From assembly GCF_901000735.1 (NCBI RefSeq), contig NC_081541.1:24739743-24803742 (forward strand): DNA of 64,000 bases, written 5' to 3'. The stretch's first letter is position 1. The number at the start of each line of letters is the position of its first letter. Under the pieces are notes generated by a model. That model was given only the letters and a program-made list of their open reading frames with translations. It searched no databases and had not been told where the DNA came from. The DNA is from Corylus avellana (Eukaryota; Streptophyta; Magnoliopsida; Fagales; Betulaceae). Below are positions 10,479 through 24,600 of the stretch, piece by piece. Made by a program: the position numbers and the translations under genes.

Positions 10479-13400
10479 ATGGCGCAGTCGTTGGAGCTGT
10501 TGCTGATACAATTCTTGATGCCGGACAACGACGCGAGGCGGCAGGCTGAGGAGCAGATAAAGCGGCTGGCGAAGGACCCCCAGGTGGTGCCTGCGCTGGC
10601 GCAGCATCTCCGCACAGCCAAGACCCCCAACGTGCGCCAGCTCGCCGCGGTGCTGCTGCGCAAGAAGATCACTGGCCACTGGGCCAAGCTCTCTCCGCAA
10701 CTCAAGCAGCTCGTCAAGCAGTCCCTCATTGAGAGCATCACCATGGAGCACAGGTCCGAGAGGGAAAAAATTGAAATAAATATGCTGCAATGTTATAAGT
10801 TTATATTGTTATTTATGTTTGCGTTGGGTTTGATTCATTGAATTTTCATTTATATGCTGAATGTGAGTGTACGGATATGATTGTCTTGGATTATGGATTT
10901 TTTGATGTTGTAAAGTTTAGTGGGTTGTGTTTGGCTTATTGAATTGAGGCTGAATAAGATGTTTTGATTAGATGTTCATGAGTTTCAGATTGAGCTTAGA
11001 GTTTTGGCACTGAGGGGCTAAGTTCATGTGTTTATTTCCCATAGTTTGTTGAGGGTGGAGAGACTTAACATTTGGGATTCCTTTCCCTTTTAAACTGCCC
11101 TGGATACAATAATTTGGCTTAGTTGAGATTTTGTATAATGTGACCGAGGGATTCATGTCATGGTTGTTGATGGCTTCTACTAAGTAGAAGCTTTTTGGTT
11201 TTGCACTAACTTGATAATTTGAAATTGCCATCATTTCTTGTTAATCCGTAAATTCACTTTGTTGTGTTTGCCAGTTATTAATGAGGTTTTGCCATGATGC
11301 CCCTTGATTGTACTTGATTTAGGTATCAATCATTTAGACACTCTTGCATCTCTGGATATACTATAAGATACATTTATATGCCTTCTCATTGTCTGTTTGG
11401 TTGCTGAGAAGATTTAGGGAATATGTAAATTAAAATAACGAACCTCTGAGAGATACTTTTTCAAGTTGCTGGATATGAAGAAATTGCTCAAAAGTTTGTC
11501 CCTAAAAATGATGTCCCTATTCTCTAAAACTTATTGACCTTGTTTAACAACGCTTTTCAGAGGATTTTTTATTTTTTTTTGGTTGGAGAAGTGTTCTGAT
11601 GTGACATAAAGGGCAGAGTAGTTTCAAGTGTTTTATGAGTCTTTTGTGGTTATAGATTTATTTTAATGCTTTTGCTTTTATGCTAAAAAAGCTCCCCCAA
11701 AATGCGTTGTCAAACGAGGCCATCATTTTTGCTTCCCATTTCACTTCAAGGTTTGTTAAGCACAAGTCTCAACTGTAATTGATATAGACTTTATTGTATG
11801 TGTAATTATGTTTCTTAATAATGATTTAATTGATCTTGTTGCTGCAGTTCGCCAGTGAGGCGAGCAAGCGCAAATGTGGTGAGTATCATTGCAAAGTATG
11901 CTGTTCCCGCAGGAGAGTGGCCTGATTTGCTGCCCTTTTTGTTCCAATGTAGTCAGAGTGCACAGGAAGACCATAGAGAAGTAAGCTTATGACTCTTCAA
12001 ATTGCACTCGCTATATGTTAGTGTAATGTCTTATAATGTTCATCGTTGCTATCTTGTTTCCAAATTAGACCACTTCCAACACTCATCCTCATTCTTATGG
12101 TCGCTTTGATTGTGTAAATACGTTGGACGATACTAATCTTGATGGATTATTCTTCTACACACTTTAAATTCATGGTGTATATTGCACGCCATGTTTACAT
12201 GTTGTGCTAGTACCAGTTCATAAGGTTATCAACTCAGAGCTCTTGGCATTATAATGATGATCTTAGAAGAGATGGTCCTGTCCAATTGGTAGTTTGAGCT
12301 ACTTGCATATATCAGAGCATCATGAAGTTGAGGCTTGCCTCAACTAAAATTTCCTCACATGATTTAACTTTTGGAAAAATGTTTTTTTTTTTTTTTTTTT
12401 TTTTTTCATATCTTCACTTCTGTCAAAGTGTTATCTCAATTTGAACTGAATACTATTTACATTGATTGGGAACGTGTTGGAAACTTACATGCATAGCCAT
12501 GATTGTAAAGTAGTGAGTTTATTTCAACTTGTAATTTCCTTACTTCTTTAGGGACATACTTAACCTGAATTCCAAAATATTTTCCCTAAGTATGATTCTT
12601 AGACTACCTTAAATATGTATCTCATCGGTGCCTGATGTTTCTTAGCATCTAGTTCAATATCTTGATTACTCAAACAAATACTAGCATCTCTATCCTTTTG
12701 CCATGTCATTTATGGATTTTTGCTCTTCTGGTACTTATTTACCAGGTTTAATAGGCTAACATATACTATTGTTTTGCTTTTGGTGGTATAAGGTGGCCCT
12801 GGTCCTTTTCAGCTCTTTAACTGAAACCATTGGGAATAGTTTTCAACCACATTTCGCAGACTTGCAAGCTCTTCTATTAAAGTGCCTACAGGATGAAACT
12901 AGTAATCGTGTTAGAGTTGCTGCTCTCAAGTAACTTTAAAAGTCCTTTCTGTATTCTTTTTGTCAACTTTGTGTTCTTGCTTTTGTCTTGAAAGAGTAAT
13001 TTGGTTGCTTACTACAATTTTTTGCCTGTATACCAGAGCAGTGGGGTCCTTTCTAGAGTTCACTAATGAAGGGGCTGAAGTGGTAAGTTTATACTTGGAA
13101 GGAATCTGGCTATTTATCCATTGTATACAAGTAAGGATGGGCAAATTAACCGTTACCGTTTAACCGGCCGTCTACCGGCTTCGACCGAACCGATATAAAC
13201 CGTAGCCGATATGCCGATATCCTTATCGGTTAAAAAAAGTATACCGGAATTCGGTCCGGTCCGGTCCGGTCCGGTTAAGCGGTTCTTATCGGTTAACCGG
13301 TTAACCGGTTAACCGATAAGAAACCGGATTTTTTTTTTTTTTTTTTTTTTTTTTAATGGTGTTGCCCATGACTTATTTTCCTTTTGCTAAGTGACTTTAA

Positions 13401-15652
13401 TTAGTGAATACTTTGTTTATTATTCATTAATGAATTTTATTTTAATTTGGGTTTGGGTAGGTTTGATGTTTTTTTTTTAAGTGATGGCATTTGATGAGAT
13501 TTCTTTGTCTTTGGTAAAAGCATTTTTCATTAACTAGTTTTGCTAGTCTAATTAGCATTCATTGTGTTAATTAGTCCATTTGCTTTGGAAAAATGTATTT
13601 TATAATAAAAAAAAAAAAAAAAAAAGTTGAAGTGGATCAATATAAAAAAGCTTCAATTTTTATCCCAAAAAACAAATATTTGGGTCCCAACAAAAAGTAT
13701 TTGGTCCCTAAAACAACTCATTTTTAATAAATTATTTTAGCCCAACAAAAAGTATTTGGGCTCTCAAAAGTCAAAAAAACTAATTTTTGGTTTTTTGCCC
13801 AACAAAATAAATCAATATAAAGCTATCGGTTAAATCGGTTAACCGGTTTAACCGGACCGTTTAACCGTGTACCGTTTTAACCGAAATTATTGGTTAAAAT
13901 TCTTATTGGTTCGGTATCGGTTAATAAACCGTTTAACCGAAAATTATCGGTTAATAACCGATAAGGTCCTTAACCGGACCGTTTTGACCGATACCTAGGC
14001 CTATATACAAGAAATATCTGATCATGTGGTTCACATATGTATATGCTTCTATTGTACATAATTTTTGAGAAACAATTTTACTTATTCTGATGACTTGGTA
14101 TGTGTTTATCTTTTTCGTAATTTCTGTCTTTTTTATAGCATTGTCCTGCAATGATAAGACACAATGTCAGATTACTTCTAGAAGGGACTACTTATTAAAA
14201 AGAAAAGCATACTTCTAGAAGTGACATGGGAAATTATATTTGTGCTAGGAGATGCAATGTATGATTGCTAATGTGCATTACTTGAACTAACCATCAAATG
14301 TTAATTCCTCTACATCTAACATTGAAACTTATTGTTATGATAAGATATATAATTAGTGGGTTTGAAATTTCTCTTCTTGATTGCTAAGTTGTGCACTAAA
14401 CTATATACCCTTATGAAGTTATAGCTTTTAAGATTTCTTACTAACACTAATTCACACTTTTGCAATTTTAATCATAATGCAATATGATAGCATCGTGTAT
14501 CATTTTTCACATGAATTAAATGGTAAGTACATTGATCTGATGTAGTCCAGTAATTTGTTGTGTTCTATGGTTATGGACAATTGGACATCCTGCAATTCTA
14601 ATGCATATATAGTTAGGAAAGTGTTACTGCCTTTGCCTTGTTGGATTGGACAGTAGCTTTGGTAAGGATTCTGATAACATAGAATCTTTTGAAGAATTAT
14701 TCATGATATACCAATCAGAATGGAGGGCTGTGTTGTTAGTGAGAGTAGGGTATGTTCAGTGATCCTAGGAATGATTGAGTTGCTTGTGTGGGCATGGCAG
14801 TAGTGTGTTTTGCATTGCCTTATTGACTCTACTTCAGGTGGTATATTTTTGTGGAAGGAATACCTGGCCCTTGAAATGTTGGCTTCCCCAGGAATAAGCT
14901 TAAACTTATGGTGATGACTTCTTTCCAGTCAGATGGGTGCTTTCAGCTAATATCCATATCTCCTCTTTCTTTTGGAATTTTTTTTTTTTTTGATAAGTAA
15001 CCTCTTTCTTTTGGAAATTATTGGGTCTTCAAAGTTTTAAGATGCAACTTTTGTGGATCCTTTGGTATTCTTGTCTACTTAAGGTGCACCATTATTTTGT
15101 TTTCTAATATAAATATCATATCCAAAGAAAAAAAGAATGTTGCAAAGTATCTCTTGGCAGCATCCTTCTTCTTAAGATGCTGGGTTGTTGGAAAGACAGC
15201 TTTTGATTAAAACTGAGCTGGGGTTTCAAAGCACTTGCAGTCATGCATGATACTAAATTGAAGAAGAAAAAGTGATGACAACCTTGGAGGAATTAATTAA
15301 CAAAGGAGATGTCTAGGTCTCACACAGCAATTTATAGGTTCCTTAGGCATTATGCCCTGGGTTAGAATTGTATCAATCAATACTCAAATTCCCCATAAAT
15401 GCTCGATATGTTCTCTGCTTTATCACTGCCTTCAACTGAAAGGATTACATAGATTTTAAGTCTGCTAGCACTTCCTAATTCTAATGGGCCTTGGATTGAA
15501 AATTTAGTAATTATAGGATTTGGTCACTTTGACCTCTAAACCAATAGTACCAAGGACCAACATGAAGTTCCCATAATACGTAAGTAGACCCAATTCCTAA
15601 CATGATAAGACACAGACCACAATCACCACCCTTGTCCAATAGTGTAAGGAAA

Positions 15653-15692
<40 letters not shown>

Positions 15693-18600
15693 TTGACTCT
15701 TGAAATAGAGAGGTGTGAAATAAAACAAAACCAGCAGCATTATATTGCAGAGAAACCTCAGGTGTATGATGACTATGCTAGACCATAGAGGATTCCAAGT
15801 GGGTCCCAAATCCAAATTAAACTATATTTTTTTAAAAAGTTTGGACTGTTTTTTTATAAGTAATCGGACATATCATTAAAAGTATAAGACGTCTCTAGGT
15901 ACACTTGGAGTATACCAAGAGAAACCACCTAACTTATAAGAACAAAAAGAACAAGAAAATCATGAAAGAAGAAACAAAAGCATACATCCAAAGATATAGG
16001 GTGTTGAAAAATAAAGAATGAATCTCCTCCAAAGTCCTCTCTTGGTCCTCAAAACTTCTATAATTCCTGCCAAAGACAGCACTCCGAGTATTGCCGACAA
16101 TCCACCAACAAGCATACAAGTCAGCTACTGGTCTTGCATAACCCAAGACAGCTCAAACCGACCAAAGAAAACATTCCACATAACATAAACAATCTCACAA
16201 TGAACAAGAAGAAGAAGATGATCCACAAACTCTCCATTTCTTTTACACATACAACACCTATTGACTACAATGATGAGCCGCTTCCAGAGATTGTCCATAT
16301 TACGGATCTTTCCTAGGGCCGCAGACCAATCAAAAAAGGCCATCCTCATTGGAGCCTTAGTCCGCCATACACTCTTCCAAGGGAAGCGGTGACCATCTTT
16401 ACAACTCATGACACTGTAAAAAGATTTAACACCAAACAATCCTCTTTTGGAAGGGACCTACCACAACTTGTTCTCTCGCCTTGCCGTCTCACTCTCCTAA
16501 ATGCAACACTCGGAAAAACGAGGAAAATACATCCACCTCTCAATCATGAGATGCTCTTGCAAAGCTCACGTTCCATTGAATGGAACCTTCTGAAATTACC
16601 ATGTGATCCACAACAAAAGCATCATTTGTGCACACAATACCAAATAAACCCGAAAAGCTTCCTTAAGGGCCACATCCTGCCAACATAGATCATGCCATAA
16701 TCTAACCTTGAAGCCATCTCCTACCTCAAATTTAGTATGACTTGAAAACTTCCCCCAACCCCTCATAATATTCTTCCATAATCCCACTCCATACGCCCTA
16801 ACAAGCTCCCTAAGAGTACCACTCTCCCCATGAACTTACATATTTAGCATCCACCACAACTCTCTATCAAGCCTCTCTTTTAAGCCTATAGCGCCAAAAC
16901 CATTTGCTTAAGAAAGCATGATTGAACCTCATCAAGTTTCTAATCCCCAACCTCCCTTAGAGATTGGCGTACAAATCTTGAACCATCTCACTAAAGTGAT
17001 ATTTGAACTCTTTGCCTAGCCCACCCATAAGAATTCACGTTGAAGCTTTTCTATATAGTTTGCAACACCCATAGGGAGAGACATGACATAGGTAAATTGG
17101 AAAGGTGTTCTTGATAAAGGTAAGCCTACCACCCTTAGACTGATATAATATTTTCCATTTAGCCAACCTGAGCTCTATTTTCTGTTTGGCCTTATGGGAA
17201 GCCCTCAACGGATGACCAAGATACTTCAAGGGTAGAGACACAACCCTACAACCCAGAATCCCAGCCAACTCATTCACATTATCAACATTACCAACAGGAA
17301 CCAATTCCGACTTGTGCTAAGTTCGTCTTCAAACTCGATCCAACTTCAAAACATAAGAATAAGCCTCGTAGATTACATAGATGATTAGGGTTGGCCCCAT
17401 AGAAAATCAAGGTATCATCAACAAACAGAAGGTGAGAGATGTCAACCCTTGTCTCCACAAGAAAAGCTTGACAACAGACCTCCATTTGCAATAGTAGAAA
17501 TCATCCTACCAAACGGTTCCCTTTAGAATGACAAACAACAAAGGAAACAGAGGGTTCCCCTTGCCTCAAGCCACGAGAGTTGCTAAAGAGTCCGTAGGAG
17601 AGCCGTTCACCAACATCAAGAAACGCACCAAAGAAATTCAGCGAGCTATCCAAGAGCACTATTTCCCCCCAAATCCACACCTTCTCAGCATGTACAACAG
17701 AAAATCCCAATTAACATCATTATAAGCTTTTTCTAAGTCCATTTTACAAATAAACCCCTGGATCTCCTAATCTCATTCTACTATCAAGGCATTCTACCTT
17801 GGCTAAACACATTCCATGACTTAGAAATGATCTTCTCCAACACCATCTTGAGCCTATTAGCTAGTAATTTGCATCAGTATTGTAGTAAATTGTGGTCTGA
17901 TGTTGATTGAGATTGGATTTTACGATTTACTGTGCATGTCTATGAATGCACGTTGTAGGTGATATTGGTATTACTTTTTTATTTTTTGGTTTCTTCTTTT
18001 GGGTGGGGGAGGAAGATGGTGGAGGTGGGGAGGGAATTATAAACAACGTCTTTGTTGCATAAGAGGAAAACATGAATGCAATCTGCATCTGCTTGCCTGG
18101 ACAGTATGGTATTTTTAATGAGTAAGTTTTTAGAATGGCTCTATATTAAGTACAGACATCATGTGCTGGATAGAGTGTTAACTCAACATCTCTTATAGTT
18201 AAACCAGATCTCTAATTTGTATTGCTTGTATATTTGAGAAATTGTGGGTTGACACTGCAAATTGTTATTGATAATAAAAGTTCGTAGGTTGTTTAAAAAC
18301 TAGCCATCTGGACTTCTGTTTTAAGGCATTATAAAGGTAACACTTTATAGAATAAGAGGCTCAGGGGAGAGCAATTGGTGTTTTCTGCTTGGCAAGCACA
18401 TGCCAAGGTTAGGGTTAGAGATGCCTATGATGCAGTGATTGTATTTGTGGGTCTTGTTGCAGATGTAATAACTTAGGAACAAGCACTAACCACATTTGTG
18501 CTATCACTCGAAAATGACTAGTTAATTTGGAATTGTCCTAGATTCACTCATAAACCCAGATTTGCCTAGTTAATTTGGAATTGTCCTAGATTCACTCATA

Positions 18601-21600
18601 AACCCAGGAATCCTAAATACAGCTGTTATTGATCTCTCTCTCTCTCTCTCTCATTCACTCCCGCCTTGTGTCGGCGCGTGGGTGGTGCGTGAGAGCTGTT
18701 TGGTGTTAGCTTTAGGCTGTGTCATGGCTGGTTCGAGAAGGTGGTCGGTGGAATCCAAAGAGTTTTGAGGTGCTGATTAAGGTAGGGGCATCGGGGGTGA
18801 GGATTTTGAGAGGAGTAAAAGACTCAATAGGTCCATTTTCATGAAGAAGGATGAGCTAGCTTGGATGGTGCGAATTGTGGAGGATTTGGTAGCAGTGGAT
18901 AACTCATAAGTCTTTTGGGATCAATCTAGAGCTGGGTATCCTAGAATAATAGCTCAGAAGTGTGCTAATAGGCATGGATGCTTTCTGACTGTGGAGGAAT
19001 TTGATGGAAGAAGAAGGTGTGGCTAGATCATCATTCCAGAAGGACGGCGTGGGATAGGGTGGGATTGTTTTAGCGAGGAAATGCGAGTGGCAAACTCTTC
19101 TCTACGTGAGCATCGAGTGGTTAGTGAGCCTCGAGTGTTCAGTGAAGAAAAGAGAGATAAGGAGGTCAAGGGATGCAGGAGTTATGCGGAGGCGGCGAGA
19201 TTGTCGTCGAAGCAAACAAAGGAGTGTTGTAACTCCGGCCAAGAACAGTGCGCAAGGGTGCAAAGGTGGCCGAAAAGTGCCTCTGGTCATATGGAACAGC
19301 AAACCCATGAGTTTGGCAGGAAAGCATTGGTTCCGTCAAAGACCCATGCATCAGCGAGGGCTCATAGCGATCCCGGGGTGGTTCCGACGAAGATTTTAGG
19401 TTCGGCGAGGTATGTCCAAGCACCTGTAGAGGTTGGAACACATGGCTCGAAGGATGGCGGTCGCACGGGGTGTTCGTTTAGAGCTCTGGCGAGCAGTTCC
19501 CAAACGCCGGCATTGTCACATGACTCGATGACAGCTTCTGAATGCATGACGGGACAGGGGGGAAGGGGCACCATGTTGGGCAGACCTACTCTAAGGTAAG
19601 TCTCGAGCTCCTCAAAGTCAGGGAGATGTTGAAACGTCTGAAACGGGACTGTGACGTGGGGCTGTCGCAGATTGACAAGGCATTCAAGTATATGGAGGGT
19701 AGTGGGCTTGGGCTTGGGCTTGGGCTTGGGCAGGGAGACAAAAATTCAGTGGGCCAGAGGAAGTCAACATTGAAGGGGAAAAAGGAGTTTGGGCTGAAAA
19801 GGAAAGTCACTAAGCCCAATAAATGGTTGAGGATAAAGAAGAGATTGGTTTTTAAGCCTAATGGAACGATGGGCTCAGGCTTGGGCTTTAATAGCTCAGG
19901 GCATGCTGGATCAATAGGAGCAAATAGTTCAGAAGAGATGATTCCGACGGAGAAGCATGAGAAGGTCGCGTATGGCTTGTAACCTGACATGGCTAGGTCG
20001 GCAAGTCCATCGTCGGTGGTCGCAAGGGTCTTATCAGTGGATAGGGGGGTTCGGCCAGCGGCTGAAGGAGCTTCCAAAGCGGCTATCGGCACTGGTGGCA
20101 AGGATCCTCTAAGTCCGATGATCGAGGCACAGCCCACTGGAAAGGGCAAAGCTATGGTGACTTATAGGAGGAGGAAGTTTGGGCCACAGAGGTGGAATGC
20201 CGCAACGGTGGGCTCGTTAGAAGCTTCTTCTTCGGCTTCTGGGCAGGTGAAAGGGTTTCTAGGGTCATTGCCGGAATCTACCCAGAGGGTGCCGGAGACG
20301 CATTCTTTGTCGGAGAGCCTACAGAGCTTGCCGAAGCGCCAAATGGAGACCGGTGATGCTGGTGAGGGTTCGCCGGAGTGTCTTGCGGAGACAGATGATG
20401 CTGGTGAGGACACGGGCTCTGCCACAGATCAGGTTCTGATGGTATTGTCATCTCGTCGGAATTCTGGGATGGTTGCAGGGGTATGTCGGGGGGAGGCAAT
20501 GAGCCTGGTTCAGTCGTTTCAAAGTGGACAGGAAGGAATTGGAAGGGAGCCGGCGTTGGTGTTACTTGGGCCTGGGTCACGTAGGGACGAGGACAATATC
20601 TCAGCATCAATCGGGTTGGAGGATTTAGGATCAGAAAAGATTTCTTCCAGCTGGGTAGTTGAAAGCTGCCTCAATTTTTGTCCAAAAATTGGTGTTTCTG
20701 ATGAGGGGAAGAAGGAGGAGTTGGCAACTTTGTTCAATTCTATTGAAGCTTCCAGGATGCAGTTTGACTCTGATCTGGGAGACTTTTCTGCCTATGGTCC
20801 TGCCCCCAAAGGATTTAAGGAGTCAGATAGTGCTCTTCTTTCTGACAGGGGCCAGACGATATCTATGCAAAGTAGGGGTCGAGGGAGGGGTCGAATTGGT
20901 GGATCATGAAGCTTAACATTGTAGCGTGGAATGTGAGAGGGTTGAATTTCCTCAAAAAAAGGTTGCGTATTAGGGGTTTATTGAAGGAGTGGAAAGCATA
21001 TATAGTATGTTTGATTGAGACTAAGATGGAGACTATTTCCCGTGAGGTGGTCCACAGTCTTTGGGGTGGTCAACATGTGGGGTGGAAGTATAAAGGGTCT
21101 AATGGTTTGTCGGGAGGGATGTTAATGATGTGGGATAGGAGGGTGGTGGAGAGTAAGGAGGAGTGTGTGGGGCAGTACACCCTAGCGTGCTCTTTTCAAA
21201 ATGTGGAGGACAACTGGGTTTGGGCGTTTGGGGGGGTGTATGGTCCGAATGAGGATGTGGAGAGGAGGGTCCTTTGGGAAGAGCTGGCTGGTTTGATGAA
21301 TGTGTGGGAGGTCCCTTGGTGTCTTGGCGGGGATTTTAATATTGTCCAGTTCCCTAGTGAGCGCTCTAGTGCTTCTTATTACTCTTCGGGCATGATGGAT
21401 GTCTCGGACTTCATTTCAGAGAACAATTTGGTGGACATTCCGATGATGGGGGGACAATTTACTTGGTCCAATAATCAAGAAAATGAGATATGGTCTAGAA
21501 TTGACCGGTTCTTGCTATCCTCGGATTGGGAAGATCATTTCCCAGCAGTGTCACAAAGAAGACTTCAACGCATGTTCTCCGATCATTTCCCTATTTTTTT

Positions 21601-24600
21601 GGATTGTGGGGCTCTTTGTGGAGGTAATAAGTATTTTAAATTTGAAAACATGTGGCTCAAAGCCGAAGGTTTTGTCGACAAGGTTAGCTCTTGGTGGGGA
21701 TCCTATTCGTTCGAGGGCTTACCTAGTTTTGTGTTAGCTAATAAACTGAAATCCCTCAAAATGGAATGAGGAGGTGTTTGGCAATATTGGGAGGAAAAAC
21801 AAGGAGTTGATGGGAGGTATTCAGGAGCTGGATGAGGTGGCAGAGTCGAGAGGGTTAGATCAGGAGGAAAAGATTCAAAATGCGGATATGTTGAAAGTTT
21901 TGGAGAATACCTTGTTGTGTGAAGAAATTCACTGGCGCCAGAAATCGAGAGCTTTGTGGCTCAAGGGGGGGGGGACCAAAATACTCGTTTCTTTCACATG
22001 ATGGCGAATTCTCATCGCAGGTACAATTGTGTGGAAGTGCTTTGTATTAATGGCGTCTTATCCGATGATCCAGTTGAGGTAAAAGATCACATTGTGCAGT
22101 ATTATCAAAGCTTATACTCGGAGCAAAGTTCATGGCGGCCTAGAATGGATAACTAGCCTTTTTTGTCTATTGATGAGGAGGATAGTAGGTGGTTAGAAAG
22201 AGATTTTGAGGAAAAGGAGGTTTGGGAGGTGATAAAAGGCATGGATGGTGATAAGGCACCGGGTCCTGACGGTTTCTCCATGGCCTTTTTTCAAGCTTGT
22301 TGGGGTGTAGTTAAACAAGACGTTATGGCGGTTTTTGATGAGTTCCATCGTAGACGTCAATTGGTGAAGAGCTTGAATGCAACTTTCATTTCCTTGATAC
22401 CGAAAAAGGCGGATGTGGTGGAGATGAAGGACTTTCGGCCCATTAGCTTGGTGGGAGGGGTGTACAAAATTGTATCTAAGGTTCTCGCCAATAGAATGAG
22501 AACTGTTTTGGGTAAGGTTATATCCTACTCTCAAAATGCTTTCATCGGGGGTCGTCAAATCCTAGATTCGGTTGTCATTGCAAACGAATGTGTGGATAGT
22601 CGTATGAAGTTAGGGGTGCTAGGTGTTATTTGTAAATTGGGCTTGGAAAAGGCGTATGACCATGTAAATTGGGACTTTGTTTTGTATTTGCTGCATAGGT
22701 GTGGTTTTGGTGAATGGTGGAAGGCTTGGATAGAGGTGTATTACGTCGGTAAGATTTTCCATTCTAGTGAATGGCTCTCTGGAAGGGTTCTTTAACAGTT
22801 CGAGGGGAATTCGGCAAGGGGATCCCCTCTCTCCGCTACTTTTTTCGCTTGTTATGGAGGCCTTGAGTAAGATGGTGAATGCGACGGTTGACCAAGGACT
22901 GTTGACAGGTTTCTCGGTGGGAGATAGGGTCTTCTCGGAGTTGGTGGTTTCTCACTCTTTATTTGCTGATGATACTTTGATTTTTTGTGAAGCTTTTCTC
23001 GAGCAAATCCGGTATGTGCGTCTCATTCTCTTATGTTTTGAAGCTGTTTCGGGTTTGAGAGTTAATCTTGGAAAGTCTAAAATTGTGGCTATTGGAGAGG
23101 TGGAGAACATTGGGGTATTAGCTAATACCCTTGGGTGTAGTGTTGCCGATTTGCCTATGAAGTATTTGGGTCTCCCTCTTGGGGTGCCGTATAAGGATAC
23201 GGTTATGTGGAATGATGTGATCGAGAAGATGGCGCCTCAAATGGTAGGTTGGAACAGGATGCACCTCTCTAAAAGAGGCCGTTTAACTCTCATCAAGAGT
23301 ACGTTGACTAATCTCCTGACTTACTTTTTGTCTCTGTTTCTGATTCCTATGAGTGTAGCTAAAAGGCTTGAGAAAGTCCAAAGAGATTTCTTGTGGGGAG
23401 GGATGGGAGATGAGTCTAAGTTGCATCTTGTAAATTGGAACCAAGTTTGTCGTCCCCTGCACTATGGTGGTCTTGGCATTTGAAAGTTGCATCAGTTTAA
23501 TCAAGCTCTCTTGGGGAAATGGCTTTGGAGATATGCGAATGAGAGTGAGGCTCTTTGGTGCAAGGTTATCAAAGCTAAGTATGAAGACCATGAAGGTGGG
23601 TGGTGCACGAAGGAGGTTTTGGGTTCTCATGGTATGGGCTTATGAAAGCATATTCGACAAGGTTGGAGTTTCTTTGCCAAAGGTATTCGGTTTGAGGTGG
23701 GGGTGGGTTCGAAAGTTCGTTTCTGGCATGATATTTGGTGTGGGGAAAATTCTTTGAAGCATGATTTCCCATCCTTGTTTAGTATTGCTAGACACAAAGA
23801 AGCTTGGGTGAAGGATAATTTTACTTGGAGAAATGGAGTTGTGGAGTGGAATATCATTTTTGTGCGGCCCGTTCAGGACTGGGAGATGGATTTGGTTTCT
23901 CCTTTTTTTGATTGGTTGTACTCTTGTAAGATCTCTATAGGTACTGTGGATCGTATTCCCTGGGCCTCGTCTAAGAAAGGCAAGTTCGAGGTTAAGTCTC
24001 TCTTCAAGGCCTTGTCTAATTTTGACCATGAGGTGTTTCCTTGGAAGAGTATTTGGCGCACAAAGGTGCCTTTGTGAGTGGCTTTTTTCAGGTGGACCGC
24101 GGCCCTAGGCAAAATTATGACTCATGATAATCTGCGTAAGAGGAACCTTGTGGTGGTGGAGTGGTGTTGTATGTGCAAGAAGACAGGAGAGTCAGTAGAT
24201 CATCTTCTTCTCCACTGCGAAATCGCAAGTACTCTTTGGCATACTATTTTTAGTCAGTTTGGGTTGCATTGGGTTATGCCTTGTAGAGTGAGGGAATTGT
24301 TCGATTGCTGGTGGTCGGGAGGACGTGCTCGAAGCGCGGTAGTGTGGAAAATGATCCCTCTATGTCTTATGCGGTGTATATGGATTGAAAGAAATGCTAG
24401 ATGTTTTGAGGACTCTACTAGGATTATAAAGGAATTGACTCATCTTTTCTTCTTTACTCTTTACTCTTAGATGGCCGCTTGGCTAGCTCATTTAGTGATT
24501 AGTTTTTATGACTTCCTTTTTCATTTCTCTCCCTCTTAGGCACTCTCTATTTATACTTCCCGCGTATATGGGTTGCGCCCCTCTGCACTTTTGATTTATA

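Noticed and set aside
19102..20737. Long minus-strand ORFs opposite LINE ORF1
   Set aside because: GC-rich antisense shadows. The plus strand has the LINE domain order, tail and target duplication.
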